The notes beneath the pieces are model-generated. The model did no database searches, was not told where the DNA came from, and was given only the letters and a program-made list of their open reading frames with translations. Below are positions 1 through 7,641 of a stretch of 64,000 nt of DNA, piece after piece (position 1 is the first letter of the stretch; each line of letters starts with the position of its first letter). A program made the translations under genes and the position numbers. Where the stretch lies: the NCBI GenBank assembly GCA_016180845.1, contig JACPAK010000002.1, positions 124,001 through 188,000 of the forward strand, read 5' to 3'. The DNA is from Deltaproteobacteria bacterium. Lineage in GTDB: Bacteria > UBA10199 > JACPAL01.

Positions 1-30
1 TGTTTTTTTCGGCAATGAGCTTGTTGCAGG

Positions 31-83
31 TCCGAATTTCGGACGGTGCCGTCCGGATTTCGGACACCATCCCGACTTTCGGG
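31..83 (+). promoter_or_regulatory. Three tandem palindromes, likely activator (EBP) sites
   Basis: Three 13-bp near-identical palindromes lie in tandem: TCCGAATTTCGGA (31-43), TCCGGATTTCGGA (52-64) and CCCGACTTTCGGG (71-83). Their starts are 21 and 19 bp apart, about two helical turns, so they lie on one DNA face. They sit just upstream of a -24/-12 promoter, centred near -95, -74 and -55 from its predicted start. That is the usual arrangement for an enhancer-binding protein acting on sigma-54 polymerase. The binding protein is not identified; the role is inference from layout. Confidence 0.6.
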
Positions 84-105
84 GCAAAAAAATCATTGCA
101 GGCGC

Positions 106-120
106 TGGCATCGTTTTTGC
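106..120 (+). promoter_or_regulatory. Sigma-54 (-24/-12) promoter
   Basis: TGGCATCGTTTTTGC carries the invariant GG and GC with exactly 10 bases between them, and otherwise matches TGGCA...TTGC well. The predicted transcription start is near 132, only 3 nt before the ATG at 135. No Shine-Dalgarno sequence precedes that ATG, so the message may be leaderless. The three palindromes upstream strengthen the call. Confidence 0.65.
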
Positions 121-134
121 TTTCAGTTCAGACG

Positions 135-680
135 ATGCGGCGATTGTTTCTCATTGGTTTGTTATTTCTTATCCCCCTGAATGCCTTGCATGCCAGGGTT
201 CCAGAGATTCATGAGGTTCAGCAAATGGCGCTCAGAGAATCCGGCTATGATCGGTTTGAACTCGACCAATGGAAACGGAGGGCGAAATGGTCGGCAGCCC
301 TTCCGCGTCTCCAGGTCGGGATGGATCGTGACATCAAAGATGTCTTGAAATTGACCACGCGTGACAATGTTTCCGTAACCGATAGTCAGGTTTTTGTTGG
401 TCCCGATGAAAATAACTTCGATCAGGATTTTCAGCAGGGGATTGGGGTCGAGGTCAAGGCGGTCTGGTATCTCAACGAGCTTCTTTTCAACCAGGATCAG
501 ATCGATGTGAGCCGGGAGAGACGAAGCTGGCTGGAAGACAGGACGCGCCTTTTGGAAAAAGTAACCCGCCTCTATTTTGCCTGGAAGAAAGAGCAGAGGA
601 AAGAACTACGGGAGGAGCTGGCGGGGTATCTGGATGGTTTTACCAACGGCTGGTTTTCTGAGGAGGTCCGTGGGCAATGA
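135..680 (+). CDS. Small exported protein of unknown function
   Basis: A 181-residue protein that I do not recognise. The start at 135 is chosen because residues 1-21 (MRRLFLIGLLFLIPLNALHA, then R) form a clean Sec signal peptide; the frame is open further upstream, but that stretch is the sigma-54 regulatory region. The mature part is hydrophilic, with charged helical stretches near the C-terminus (WLEDRTRLLEKVTRLYFAWKK). These faintly recall the periplasmic helices of TolC-type outer-membrane factors, but the protein is far too short to be one. It overlaps the next gene by 4 nt (ATGA), so the two are probably translated together. It is the first gene of the sigma-54-driven set. Confidence 0.6.
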   Translation: MRRLFLIGLLFLIPLNALHARVPEIHEVQQMALRESGYDRFELDQWKRRAKWSAALPRLQVGMDRDIKDVLKLTTRDNVSVTDSQVFVGPDENNFDQDFQQGIGVEVKAVWYLNELLFNQDQIDVSRERRSWLEDRTRLLEKVTRLYFAWKKEQRKELREELAGYLDGFTNGWFSEEVRGQ

Positions 681-1759
681 GACGGATCTTTTTATTGCTG
701 GTGCTCATTATTGGTTGTTACCAACTACCTGAAAGGCCAACTTCTCTTACGGAAAAACTCCCCCATGTCCTCTCCATTTTGCCCGAGGAGGCAGAGGTTC
801 CCTCCTTGCAGGGTGAGTTTCTCCTGACAATTTCAGAGCCTTTGGATGAGTCGACCGCAACCCCCAACGCGGTATTCCTCCTGGAAGGAGAGGTTCCCTC
901 CCCCGTTTTAGTAGACGCAAAGGAGTTGGTTCGCTCCCTTGAGAAAAATGAAATTGTATCGGTGCCTATTCAGATCGATTTGACGGATGAGGGGCAGACC
1001 ATTTCTATTCAGGCAGAGGGTGAGTTGAAGTCGGAGACGCGTTACACCATCGTATTAACCCCACGTCTCCTTTCCAAGAGACGTCTCTCCCTCACCTATT
1101 TTAGCAAGAGATATAGTACGCTCCCCTCGGATGAATCCGATGTCGTCCTGACAGAAGGGGATGGTCCAATACCTCAGCCTTCCACCGGGGAAGGAGGAGT
1201 AGTCACTGAAGATCCCCCAGTTGAATCAGTTTCAGACGCCGTTTCGGAAGGCTTCGTTGTGATCAACGAGATCTTTTATGATGCGGTTGGCTCTGACACC
1301 GATGGTGTTGTCTTTGTCGAATTGTTTGGTACTGCGGGTCTTTCTCTTGGTCGACATCAGATCCTCTTCATGAATGGAGAGGATGGGGTGCAAAAAGATT
1401 CGATCACAATTCCGGAAGGTGCTGTGATCGGTCCTGATGGTTTTTATCTGATTGCCGATGCAAAAACCGGAAATCCTTCTGCAACACAAGTTGCCGAGGC
1501 AGACTTGATCGATGAATTTGATCCCCAAAATGGGCCGGATGCGGTTCAGCTGGTTAATCCTGATGGGATTCTATTGGATGTTGTTGGTTATGGGGAGGGG
1601 ATAATGCAATCGGGGGAGAATAGTTTGGCGATGTATGAACTCTCTCCTACTCTCGATGTCCCAAGCGGGCATTCCATAGAGCGCGTTTCTCCGGGACAGG
1701 ACACGGATAACAATGCGGCTGATTTTGTGGAGAGGGAAGTTCCGACGCCGGGGAGTTGA
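677..1759 (+). CDS. Lipoprotein with Ig-like region and C-terminal lamin-tail domain
   Basis: A 360-residue protein starting with a lipoprotein signal (MRRIFLLLVLIIGC, lipid-attachment Cys14), so it is expected to be membrane-anchored and exported. Residues ~45-145 look like a bacterial Ig-like fold (LTISEPLDESTATPN, then a strand-rich stretch with TRYTIVLTPRL). Residues ~190-355 match the lamin-tail domain (LTD) pattern: VVINEIFYDAVGSD near its start, VFVELFG, GFYLIADA, and a closing SIERVSPGQDTDNNAADF. LTDs in bacteria occur on surface and extracellular proteins, often beside nucleases or adhesins; the role here is unknown. A linker rich in Pro, Glu and Val separates the two parts. It overlaps the upstream gene by 4 nt and precedes two tiny membrane-protein genes. 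Confidence 0.75.
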   Translation: MRRIFLLLVLIIGCYQLPERPTSLTEKLPHVLSILPEEAEVPSLQGEFLLTISEPLDESTATPNAVFLLEGEVPSPVLVDAKELVRSLEKNEIVSVPIQIDLTDEGQTISIQAEGELKSETRYTIVLTPRLLSKRRLSLTYFSKRYSTLPSDESDVVLTEGDGPIPQPSTGEGGVVTEDPPVESVSDAVSEGFVVINEIFYDAVGSDTDGVVFVELFGTAGLSLGRHQILFMNGEDGVQKDSITIPEGAVIGPDGFYLIADAKTGNPSATQVAEADLIDEFDPQNGPDAVQLVNPDGILLDVVGYGEGIMQSGENSLAMYELSPTLDVPSGHSIERVSPGQDTDNNAADFVEREVPTPGS

Positions 1760-1762
1760 GTC

Positions 1763-1972
1763 ATGTTTCGGAACTTGCATCCCAAGCAACGGGCAAAAAT
1801 AGCCGATATGTTTCTTGATCTATCTAAAATTTTCTTTGCCTCACTGGTCATTGGGCCGTTCATCTCTTCGTCCCAGAACCAGGTCATTGTCCTTCTTGTG
1901 ATTATTGGTGTGATGTGTTTTATTATAACATCGGCAATGGGAATCATTCTTTCAAGACCTGAGGAGGGGTAA
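1763..1972 (+). CDS. Small two-helix membrane protein
   Basis: A 69-residue protein with two predicted membrane helices, about residues 20-36 (IFFASLVIGPFISSS) and 41-63 (VIVLLVIIGVMCFIITSAMG). A short amphipathic N-terminus precedes them (MFRNLHPKQRAKIADMFLDL). It begins 3 nt after the lipoprotein stop and is followed at once by another mini-gene, so it belongs to the same operon. The function is unknown; the pattern resembles small conserved membrane proteins sometimes seen near mobile or surface loci. Confidence 0.6.
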   Translation: MFRNLHPKQRAKIADMFLDLSKIFFASLVIGPFISSSQNQVIVLLVIIGVMCFIITSAMGIILSRPEEG

Positions 1973-1973
1973 A

Positions 1974-2066
1974 ATGATTATATCTACAGCTGTTATGGCA
2001 TTTGTCGCTATCCTGGCCGTTACGATAGTTTTGATTGACCATTATTCCCATAAACATCACAAGTAA
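1974..2066 (+). CDS. 30-residue single-helix membrane peptide
   Basis: A short ORF of 30 codons (MIISTAVMAFVAILAVTIV, then LIDHYSHKHHK) with a strong ribosome site, GAGGAGGGG at 1961-1969, 4 nt before the ATG. It starts 1 nt after the stop of the two-helix membrane protein. It codes for one membrane helix with a His/Lys-rich tail, so it is probably a real microprotein made with its neighbour. It may work as a subunit of that protein; this is inference. Confidence 0.5.
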   Translation: MIISTAVMAFVAILAVTIVLIDHYSHKHHK

Positions 2067-2119
2067 TATCCAAATTAAAATAGCAACAGGAATGGTTGGA
2101 TTTCGATAAGAGAATTGTC

Positions 2120-3415
2120 ATGGCCAATACAATTGATTGTTCTTGCAAAGGCACGGTCCCTTTTATTGCAGATGTTCAGTATCGACCCTTTGCGCATCTA
2201 GCAGGTCCGGTACAGGCTGTGTTTTCACTCCGTCAGCTTGTTATCGGAAATCATGATCGATTTGCCGTCCCTGGTCTTTGGCGCCCTGAGGTAGCGGCGT
2301 ATTCTGCCGGCGGTTGCGGTTGTCCCTCAGAGGATCTCCCTGCTGGTGGTTCTGTACGGCCGATTTGGGATGGCGAGGTTCCGGTCACTTTTGATTCAGC
2401 ACCGAATGCAGGCCATGCCGCGATGACCTGTGAAGATGATATTGATCTGAGCACTTTAAAAGCCTCTCTAAAATATCAAACGATCCCTGTCGGTGTTGAG
2501 GTGGATGCCCTGGCCTTTTTGCCAAATGGTAATCTCTTGGTCACCGACCCAAAGGGTTTTAAGGTTGATCGTTACGTTGAATCGATGAACGGTGGCTGGT
2601 TTGTGGCAGAGACCCTGGGAAAGCGGGGGACTGGGCTGGGTGAATTTGACGGGAAATTTGAACATGATGAGGTTCAGGGGGTTGCCTACGATCCTGCCCG
2701 CGAGATTATCTATGCCGTTGATCAGGGGAACTATCGCATCAATCGATTCAGGAAGAATGGGGATCCGTTAAGCCCTCTCTCCCTTGCTGCTTTAAATGCC
2801 TATAAACCGGCCTCAGCCCCTTTTGATGCCCCACAGGGGCTTACATTGGACCATGGCGGAAATCTTTACGTCTCATTTTTAGGATGGGGGAAGGTTTTGA
2901 AGATGAATCCGGAGGGGATGGTTGATGGTCTATTTGCAAAGGGAGCAGAGACTCAACCCGCGCTTCTTAAGGAACCGGAGTCCCTTGCCTTGAGCCCTGA
3001 TGGGAGGAGGCTCTTTGTTGCGAATGAAAAGAGGGGACGCATTGAGGTCGTCGATTCAACAACAGGCCAGATTATGGGAACAGTTGGCGAAGGGGTTTTC
3101 CAGGCCAGTGTCGAAGGGCTTCAGGTTCGAGGAAAATATCTCTACGCAGTGGATGAAGGGTTTGAGGATGTGACAGAAGGAAAGGGAGTCCAACCGCGGA
3201 GCCGCATTGTTATTTTTGATATTTCTAATCCTGAAAATCCTGGACGAACCCCATTGATCGGATCGTTTGGGAGCTACGGTTCGGGGGCAGGTCAGTTCAA
3301 AAGCCCCGATGGACTTGCGATCAGCGCCGATGGGAAGCGACTCGCCGTTGCCGATCAAGGCAACAGACGGGTCATCGTCTTCGACCTCACAGAACTCCAA
3401 CAGATCATCGAATAG
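2120..3415 (+). CDS. NHL-type beta-propeller protein
   Basis: A protein of about 431 residues whose residues ~110-425 form repeated propeller blades of NHL/SMP-30-like type. Typical blade motifs are VDALAFLPNGNLLVTDP, GVAYDPAREIIYAVDQGNYRI, APQGLTLDHGGNLYVSF, ESLALSPDGRRLFVAN and DGLAISADGKRLAVADQGNRR, which give at least five or six blades. Such domains bind ligands or act as lactonase or scaffold modules; none can be assigned here. The first ~100 residues are Cys- and Pro-rich and unfamiliar. No signal peptide is visible, although the neighbours are exported. The ATG at 2120 has AAGAGA upstream; a TTG at 2096 preceded by CAGGA is the alternative. Confidence 0.7.
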   Translation: MANTIDCSCKGTVPFIADVQYRPFAHLAGPVQAVFSLRQLVIGNHDRFAVPGLWRPEVAAYSAGGCGCPSEDLPAGGSVRPIWDGEVPVTFDSAPNAGHAAMTCEDDIDLSTLKASLKYQTIPVGVEVDALAFLPNGNLLVTDPKGFKVDRYVESMNGGWFVAETLGKRGTGLGEFDGKFEHDEVQGVAYDPAREIIYAVDQGNYRINRFRKNGDPLSPLSLAALNAYKPASAPFDAPQGLTLDHGGNLYVSFLGWGKVLKMNPEGMVDGLFAKGAETQPALLKEPESLALSPDGRRLFVANEKRGRIEVVDSTTGQIMGTVGEGVFQASVEGLQVRGKYLYAVDEGFEDVTEGKGVQPRSRIVIFDISNPENPGRTPLIGSFGSYGSGAGQFKSPDGLAISADGKRLAVADQGNRRVIVFDLTELQQIIE

Positions 3416-3424
3416 ATTTTTATT

Positions 3425-4453
3425 CTAACGCGAAGGATCGAGGATAATTTTCAGTGAGTCCTTCGCATTCACCACGAGATCAAACCCTTTTTGAGTTTCA
3501 GAGAGGCCAAGTCGATGGGAGATGAACTCCTTGGCGCGAATCTTCCCGCTTTGGATCAGATCCAGTGAGAGACGATGATCTTCGGGGCTTGCGGCGTAGG
3601 AACTCAACAAGGTGACTCCACGTTGCCAGAAGATATCGTTGAGCTGAAGATCGAGGTGTTGGCTTTGGCTGACCGGTGCAAAGAAGAGGACGGTTCCTCC
3701 ACGGTCTGCAGACTCCAACGCCTGCTGGTTTACTTTCTCAATACCGACACAGGTGATGACGACATCGGCCAGGCGTCCCTCGTTTGCTTTACGTAATTTC
3801 TCGGGAGAAAACTCATTGGCCAGAAAAATCTGATCGGCACCAAAGCGCTTGGCGGTCTCCAATCGAAAAGGGACAACATCCGTCGCAATGATTCGCTCTA
3901 CCCCTTGATTTTTCGCAAGGGCAACATGGAGCAGGCCAGCGGGACCGCATCCCATGACGAGAACCGTCTGACCACGACGAACAGCAGCCTTTTTTTGTCC
4001 TCGCACAACACAGGCGAGTGGTTCAATAAGCGTCGCTTCTTCAAAAGAGACGTGATCGGGCAGCTGATAAACGCCGTATTGAACATTGATCTTGGGCAGG
4101 CGGATCCATTCGGAAAAACCACCGGGGTCGAAATTGGTCTTGTGGATCATGTCGCAGAGGGTGTGGTGCCCAAGGCGACAGTAGTGACACTCGAAACAAG
4201 GGACATGATGGGAGGCGGCAACCCGATCCCCCACCTTATATTGAGTGACTCCCTTGCCGACTTCGACGATCTCCCCTGAGATCTCGTGACCCAAAACGCG
4301 AGCTGCCTTGCCGGCCCGATACCACTCCATGACATCACTGCCGCAGATACCTGCGGCGCGTGTTCGGAGGAGTATCTCTCCTTCACCGATTTTTGGAACC
4401 GGTCTCTCTTCAATTCGGACATCACTGTTATTATAGTAATTGGCAACTCGCAT
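3425..4453 (-). CDS. Zinc-dependent medium-chain alcohol/polyol dehydrogenase
   Basis: A 342-residue member of the medium-chain dehydrogenase family (sorbitol/threonine-dehydrogenase branch). Visible signs are CGSDVMEW with the first catalytic-zinc Cys, GHEISGEIVEVGKG with the zinc His-Glu pair, and the four structural-zinc cysteines in VPCFECHYCRLGHHTLC (residues ~95-112). The Rossmann motif GCGPAGLLHVALAKNQG is near residue 170. It should oxidise an alcohol or polyol with NAD(P)+; the substrate cannot be told. It is the last gene of a three-gene minus-strand set after an LsrF/DhnA-like aldolase and an M20 peptidase, so a shared small-molecule breakdown or biosynthetic path is likely. Only 9 nt separate it from the convergent propeller gene. 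Confidence 0.85.
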   Translation of the reverse strand: MRVANYYNNSDVRIEERPVPKIGEGEILLRTRAAGICGSDVMEWYRAGKAARVLGHEISGEIVEVGKGVTQYKVGDRVAASHHVPCFECHYCRLGHHTLCDMIHKTNFDPGGFSEWIRLPKINVQYGVYQLPDHVSFEEATLIEPLACVVRGQKKAAVRRGQTVLVMGCGPAGLLHVALAKNQGVERIIATDVVPFRLETAKRFGADQIFLANEFSPEKLRKANEGRLADVVITCVGIEKVNQQALESADRGGTVLFFAPVSQSQHLDLQLNDIFWQRGVTLLSSYAASPEDHRLSLDLIQSGKIRAKEFISHRLGLSETQKGFDLVVNAKDSLKIILDPSR

Positions 4454-4464
4454 TTACTCGCTCA

Positions 4465-5247
4465 CTATCTCTTTTTTATCGTCTCATATAATTCAAACGC
4501 CTGTCCCACCGTAGCTTTCTCATGCACGATCGAGCGTACCGCTTGGATCATCCCAACGGGACAGTCGGATTGGAAAATGTTCCGTCCCATGTCAACGCCA
4601 GAGGCCCCATGCTGGATCGCATTGAATGAGAGTTCAAGCGCCTCGCGTTCCGGGAGCTTTTTCCCACCGGCGATGACGACCGGCACAGGACAACTCCCAA
4701 CCACTTTTTCAAAATCGTCACAGTAGTAGGTTTTGACGACGTGCGAACCGAGCTCAGCGGCAATCCGGCATGCAAGAGACAGGTATCGGGCATCTCGGAC
4801 CATCTCCTTGCCGACTGCTGTGACGGCCAGGACCGGCAGCCCAAAATTCTCAGCCTCATTAATGAGGCTCGCCAAATTACATAAGGATTGCTTCTCATAT
4901 TCAGCACCCACAAAAATAGAACAGGTGACTGCGGAGGCGTTTAATCGAATCGCATCCTGTATCGATGTTGTAATCGCCTCGTTCGAAAGCTCTTTAAGGA
5001 TGCTCGTCGCGCCGGAGACGCGCAGCACAATCGGAGTTCGGCTTTCGGGATCAACGGAGTTTCTTAAGACACCGCGAGTTAACATCAGACTATCGGCATA
5101 GGGCAGGAGTGGCGCGATTGTCTTTTGCGGATTTTCGAGACCGCTCGTTGGTCCCAGAAAATAGCCATGATCCACTGCCAACATGACGGTGCGACCTTGA
5201 GGAGGTCGCAAGATTTGTGAAAGTCGGTTTTTGATTCCCCAGTCCAT
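4465..5247 (-). CDS. Class I aldolase of the LsrF/DhnA (FbaB-like) family
   Basis: A 260-residue TIM-barrel aldolase. AVDHGYFLGP near residue 24 is the phosphosugar-aldolase signature, and VVKTYYCDDF carries the probable Schiff-base Lys172. The phosphate-binding end is VIAGGKK and GASGVDMGRNIFQ. The family includes LsrF (autoinducer-2 thiolase), archaeal-type class I fructose-bisphosphate aldolase and ADH synthase of the alternative shikimate entry. Sequence alone does not decide. A normal DAHP synthase lies at 33-34 kb, which argues against the shikimate role. It starts 2 nt after the M20 peptidase stop, so the two are one operon. Confidence 0.75.
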   Translation of the reverse strand: MDWGIKNRLSQILRPPQGRTVMLAVDHGYFLGPTSGLENPQKTIAPLLPYADSLMLTRGVLRNSVDPESRTPIVLRVSGATSILKELSNEAITTSIQDAIRLNASAVTCSIFVGAEYEKQSLCNLASLINEAENFGLPVLAVTAVGKEMVRDARYLSLACRIAAELGSHVVKTYYCDDFEKVVGSCPVPVVIAGGKKLPEREALELSFNAIQHGASGVDMGRNIFQSDCPVGMIQAVRSIVHEKATVGQAFELYETIKKR

Positions 5248-5249
5248 GG

Positions 5250-6329
5250 TTATTCCCTCCCAAAATTTAGGATAAATTCTTTAAGGACGTCCTTATAGAT
5301 AAGGAGTTTTGAAAACTCAACGTATTCTTCAGCGGAATGTTGCCCCCCTCCGACCGGTCCAAACTCGATTCCCGGAATTCCGAGAGGCGTGTAATATCGG
5401 GCATCCGAGCTCCCATCTTGACCGAATAAGATGCAATCGGGGTACCTCTTCCTGCAGATCTTGTAGAGTTGCTGGACATGGGGATTCTGCAGTGATGTGA
5501 CGACAGGGGGACTCGATCGAATTTCCTCCATGGCAGCGCCATATCTTTGCATAACCTCTGCAATCTGTCGTTTCACCTCTCGAAGGTCTTGTCCTGGAAG
5601 ATGGCGTACATCGAGTGTCATTTCACAGAGATCCGGTGTCTTGTTAACAGAGTCTCCCCCAGCAATTTTTGTGAGGTTAGCCGACGCGCATTTGAAGAGC
5701 TCCGATGACTGGGAGATATAAGGTAGTTTTTGTAAATCTTCGTAGATACGTATCGCCTTCAGAATGGCATTGTCTCCGAGCCATGGTCGGGAGCCATGAG
5801 ACGCCTTTCCTCGAACGGCGACTTTGAGAAAAACAGCCCCTTTTGATTGTACAGAAATTTTCAGATTTGTCGGTTCACAACAAACAATAAAATCTCCTTT
5901 ATATCCCTTCTGCGCAAGGTGGCCGGTTCCTTCTTTGCCTCCCACCTCTTCATCCGGTACGAATTGGAACATAATCCGGTTCTTGAGTTTCGAGAGATCG
6001 AGCTCACTCAGGATCTCCATAAAAACAGCAGCCGATGCCTTCATATCAAAAATTCCTGGACCGATCAGTCGATCCCCCTCTTCACGAAGCATAAATTTGC
6101 CGGGATCATTCTCTACGACGTCGATGTGGGCATTGAGGATTAAACATCGATCTCCTTGTCCGACAGTGGTGACAAGGATCTTCATCCCTTTATTAAGGAT
6201 AACCTCCGAGGGGATATTTCTTTGTTGAAGATACTGATGAATATAATCAATGCAGCGGTTAGACTCCTCGATAGTGTAGCTCTTGAAGGAGACGAGATTG
6301 CCGAGGATTTCTTTAAGATTCGAATTCAT
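5250..6329 (-). CDS. M20-family metallopeptidase (ArgE/DapE-like)
   Basis: A 359-residue di-zinc amidohydrolase of the acetylornithine deacetylase/succinyl-diaminopimelate desuccinylase group. LNAHIDVVENDP (about residue 82) has the first zinc His and the Asp pair. VPDEEVGGKEGTGHL carries the catalytic Glu-Glu, and the dimerisation insert starts at KGAVFLKVAVRGKASHGSRPW. It cleaves an N-acyl or peptide bond on a small substrate. The pairing with an aldolase and a dehydrogenase, rather than arginine or lysine genes, leaves the substrate open. It is the first gene of the trio; the divergent porin begins about 100 nt away. Confidence 0.85.
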   Translation of the reverse strand: MNSNLKEILGNLVSFKSYTIEESNRCIDYIHQYLQQRNIPSEVILNKGMKILVTTVGQGDRCLILNAHIDVVENDPGKFMLREEGDRLIGPGIFDMKASAAVFMEILSELDLSKLKNRIMFQFVPDEEVGGKEGTGHLAQKGYKGDFIVCCEPTNLKISVQSKGAVFLKVAVRGKASHGSRPWLGDNAILKAIRIYEDLQKLPYISQSSELFKCASANLTKIAGGDSVNKTPDLCEMTLDVRHLPGQDLREVKRQIAEVMQRYGAAMEEIRSSPPVVTSLQNPHVQQLYKICRKRYPDCILFGQDGSSDARYYTPLGIPGIEFGPVGGGQHSAEEYVEFSKLLIYKDVLKEFILNFGRE

Positions 6330-6435
6330 TGCTGTTTAAAAGTTGGAGCACCCTAGTATTTTCAGCCACTTCCTGTCAAATGCCCTTTATTTCACTAGCA
6401 ACGTTTCGCCCTGATTTTTCGATACATTGGCTGAG

Positions 6436-7605
6436 ATGCTTATCAGGACCGTGAGGAGCGTTCTTCTTATCATTTTTGTGACCTCTCTCATCCCTCATCT
6501 GGGATATGCCCTCGATGCTGGTTATGAACGCGGTTTTTACCTCCTCTCGGATGACAAGAACTACAAATTTCAATTCAATATCCGGGCCCAACCGCTCCAT
6601 GAGTTTGTCTCAAAAGAGTCTTCCATCGATGAAAACTCGTTCACGCTCGCCCTTTTAAGGACCTATTTTACGGGGCATGGTATTTCACCGAAGTATCAGT
6701 ATTTCCTCTCTGTCGAATTCAGTAAGGGGGCCGGGATGAATGAAGGTTACCTGAATCTTGCCTTTACCGATTATTTTAAGGTGATTGCCGGACGCTACTT
6801 TATTCCGATTAATCGTGAAGATGTCTTTGTGAATACCGGGTTGCAGCTTGTCGATGTCTCGATCGTTTCTGACCACTTCGGTGTGAATGAGGATTATGGA
6901 ATGGAGATTTATGGGAGTCCCCTGGACCCACTGACCTATTATCTTTTTGTGGCGAATGGTGGCGGTGAAAAGGCGGCAACGACAGGCAAAAATCAGAACA
7001 AGGATCTGCTTGTTGGGACTCGACTGGAATACAACATCCTGGGTGAACAATTTGAGTATCAGGGAGATCCGGAGATCTCAAAAAGCCCAAATCTGGGTAT
7101 TGCAGGAACTATTCTCTATGACTTTGGTGCGGATCAAGAAACCCAGGATTTTGAGGATTTTCGGACTCAGCAGATCGATCCGCTAGAACCTGCGCTTGTC
7201 AGGGGAGACATTGATAGTGGTTTTTCCTGGTATGGCTTTAGCCTGATCGGCCAGTGGCAGTATGCCTATAATACACGAGTGCGTACTATCGACCATGGTC
7301 TCACAGCCCAGACCGGCTTTTATGTTGTTCCGAAGAGGATTGAGATTGCGGGTCGCTGGTCGTCTGTTTTTCCCGATTTTCCCTTTCCGGCCCTTGCCAA
7401 TACAGGGATTACTGCTCCTGATGATGAAGAGGAAGGTGAACTGGGAACCGGGATGCCGGTTCATGAGTGGGTTACTGGACTCAATAGCTATTTCAGGGGG
7501 CATGATCTGAAGCTCCAGATCGATTACTCGCAGATCTTGAATGTAGGGGGTGCGAGAAATATCAACGATCAGCGGGTCAGGACACAGTTAACCTTTGTTT
7601 TCTAG
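6436..7605 (+). CDS. Outer-membrane porin, phosphate-selective OprP/OprO-like
   Basis: A 389-residue porin. The start at 6436 gives the signal peptide MLIRTVRSVLLIIFVTSLIP followed by HLGYA. An in-frame TTG at 6427 is less likely. The mature protein opens with the porin-type strand GYERGFYLLSDDKNYKFQFN and shows FNI...Q..HEF, LRTYFTGH, KYQYFLSVEFSKG and DYFKVIAGRYFIPINRED, the last being the mark of OprP-like anion porins. It ends in Phe (TQLTFVF), as expected for Bam-dependent insertion. The next gene is a close paralogue, so the pair arose by duplication. Confidence 0.85.
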   Translation: MLIRTVRSVLLIIFVTSLIPHLGYALDAGYERGFYLLSDDKNYKFQFNIRAQPLHEFVSKESSIDENSFTLALLRTYFTGHGISPKYQYFLSVEFSKGAGMNEGYLNLAFTDYFKVIAGRYFIPINREDVFVNTGLQLVDVSIVSDHFGVNEDYGMEIYGSPLDPLTYYLFVANGGGEKAATTGKNQNKDLLVGTRLEYNILGEQFEYQGDPEISKSPNLGIAGTILYDFGADQETQDFEDFRTQQIDPLEPALVRGDIDSGFSWYGFSLIGQWQYAYNTRVRTIDHGLTAQTGFYVVPKRIEIAGRWSSVFPDFPFPALANTGITAPDDEEEGELGTGMPVHEWVTGLNSYFRGHDLKLQIDYSQILNVGGARNINDQRVRTQLTFVF

Positions 7606-7641
7606 CAACTTTAAGGAGTTGCGGTCGATAATTTGATTGCC

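Noticed and set aside
15-134. N-terminal extension of the first gene from 15
   Set aside because: This stretch holds the activator palindromes and -24/-12 promoter, and the repeated VRISDGAV/ISDTIP reading is just the palindromes translated. The signal peptide starts at 135.
4465-5247. Aldolase as ADH synthase of an alternative shikimate entry
   Set aside because: A complete DAHP synthase lies at 33-34 kb, and no dehydroquinate synthase II is beside the aldolase.
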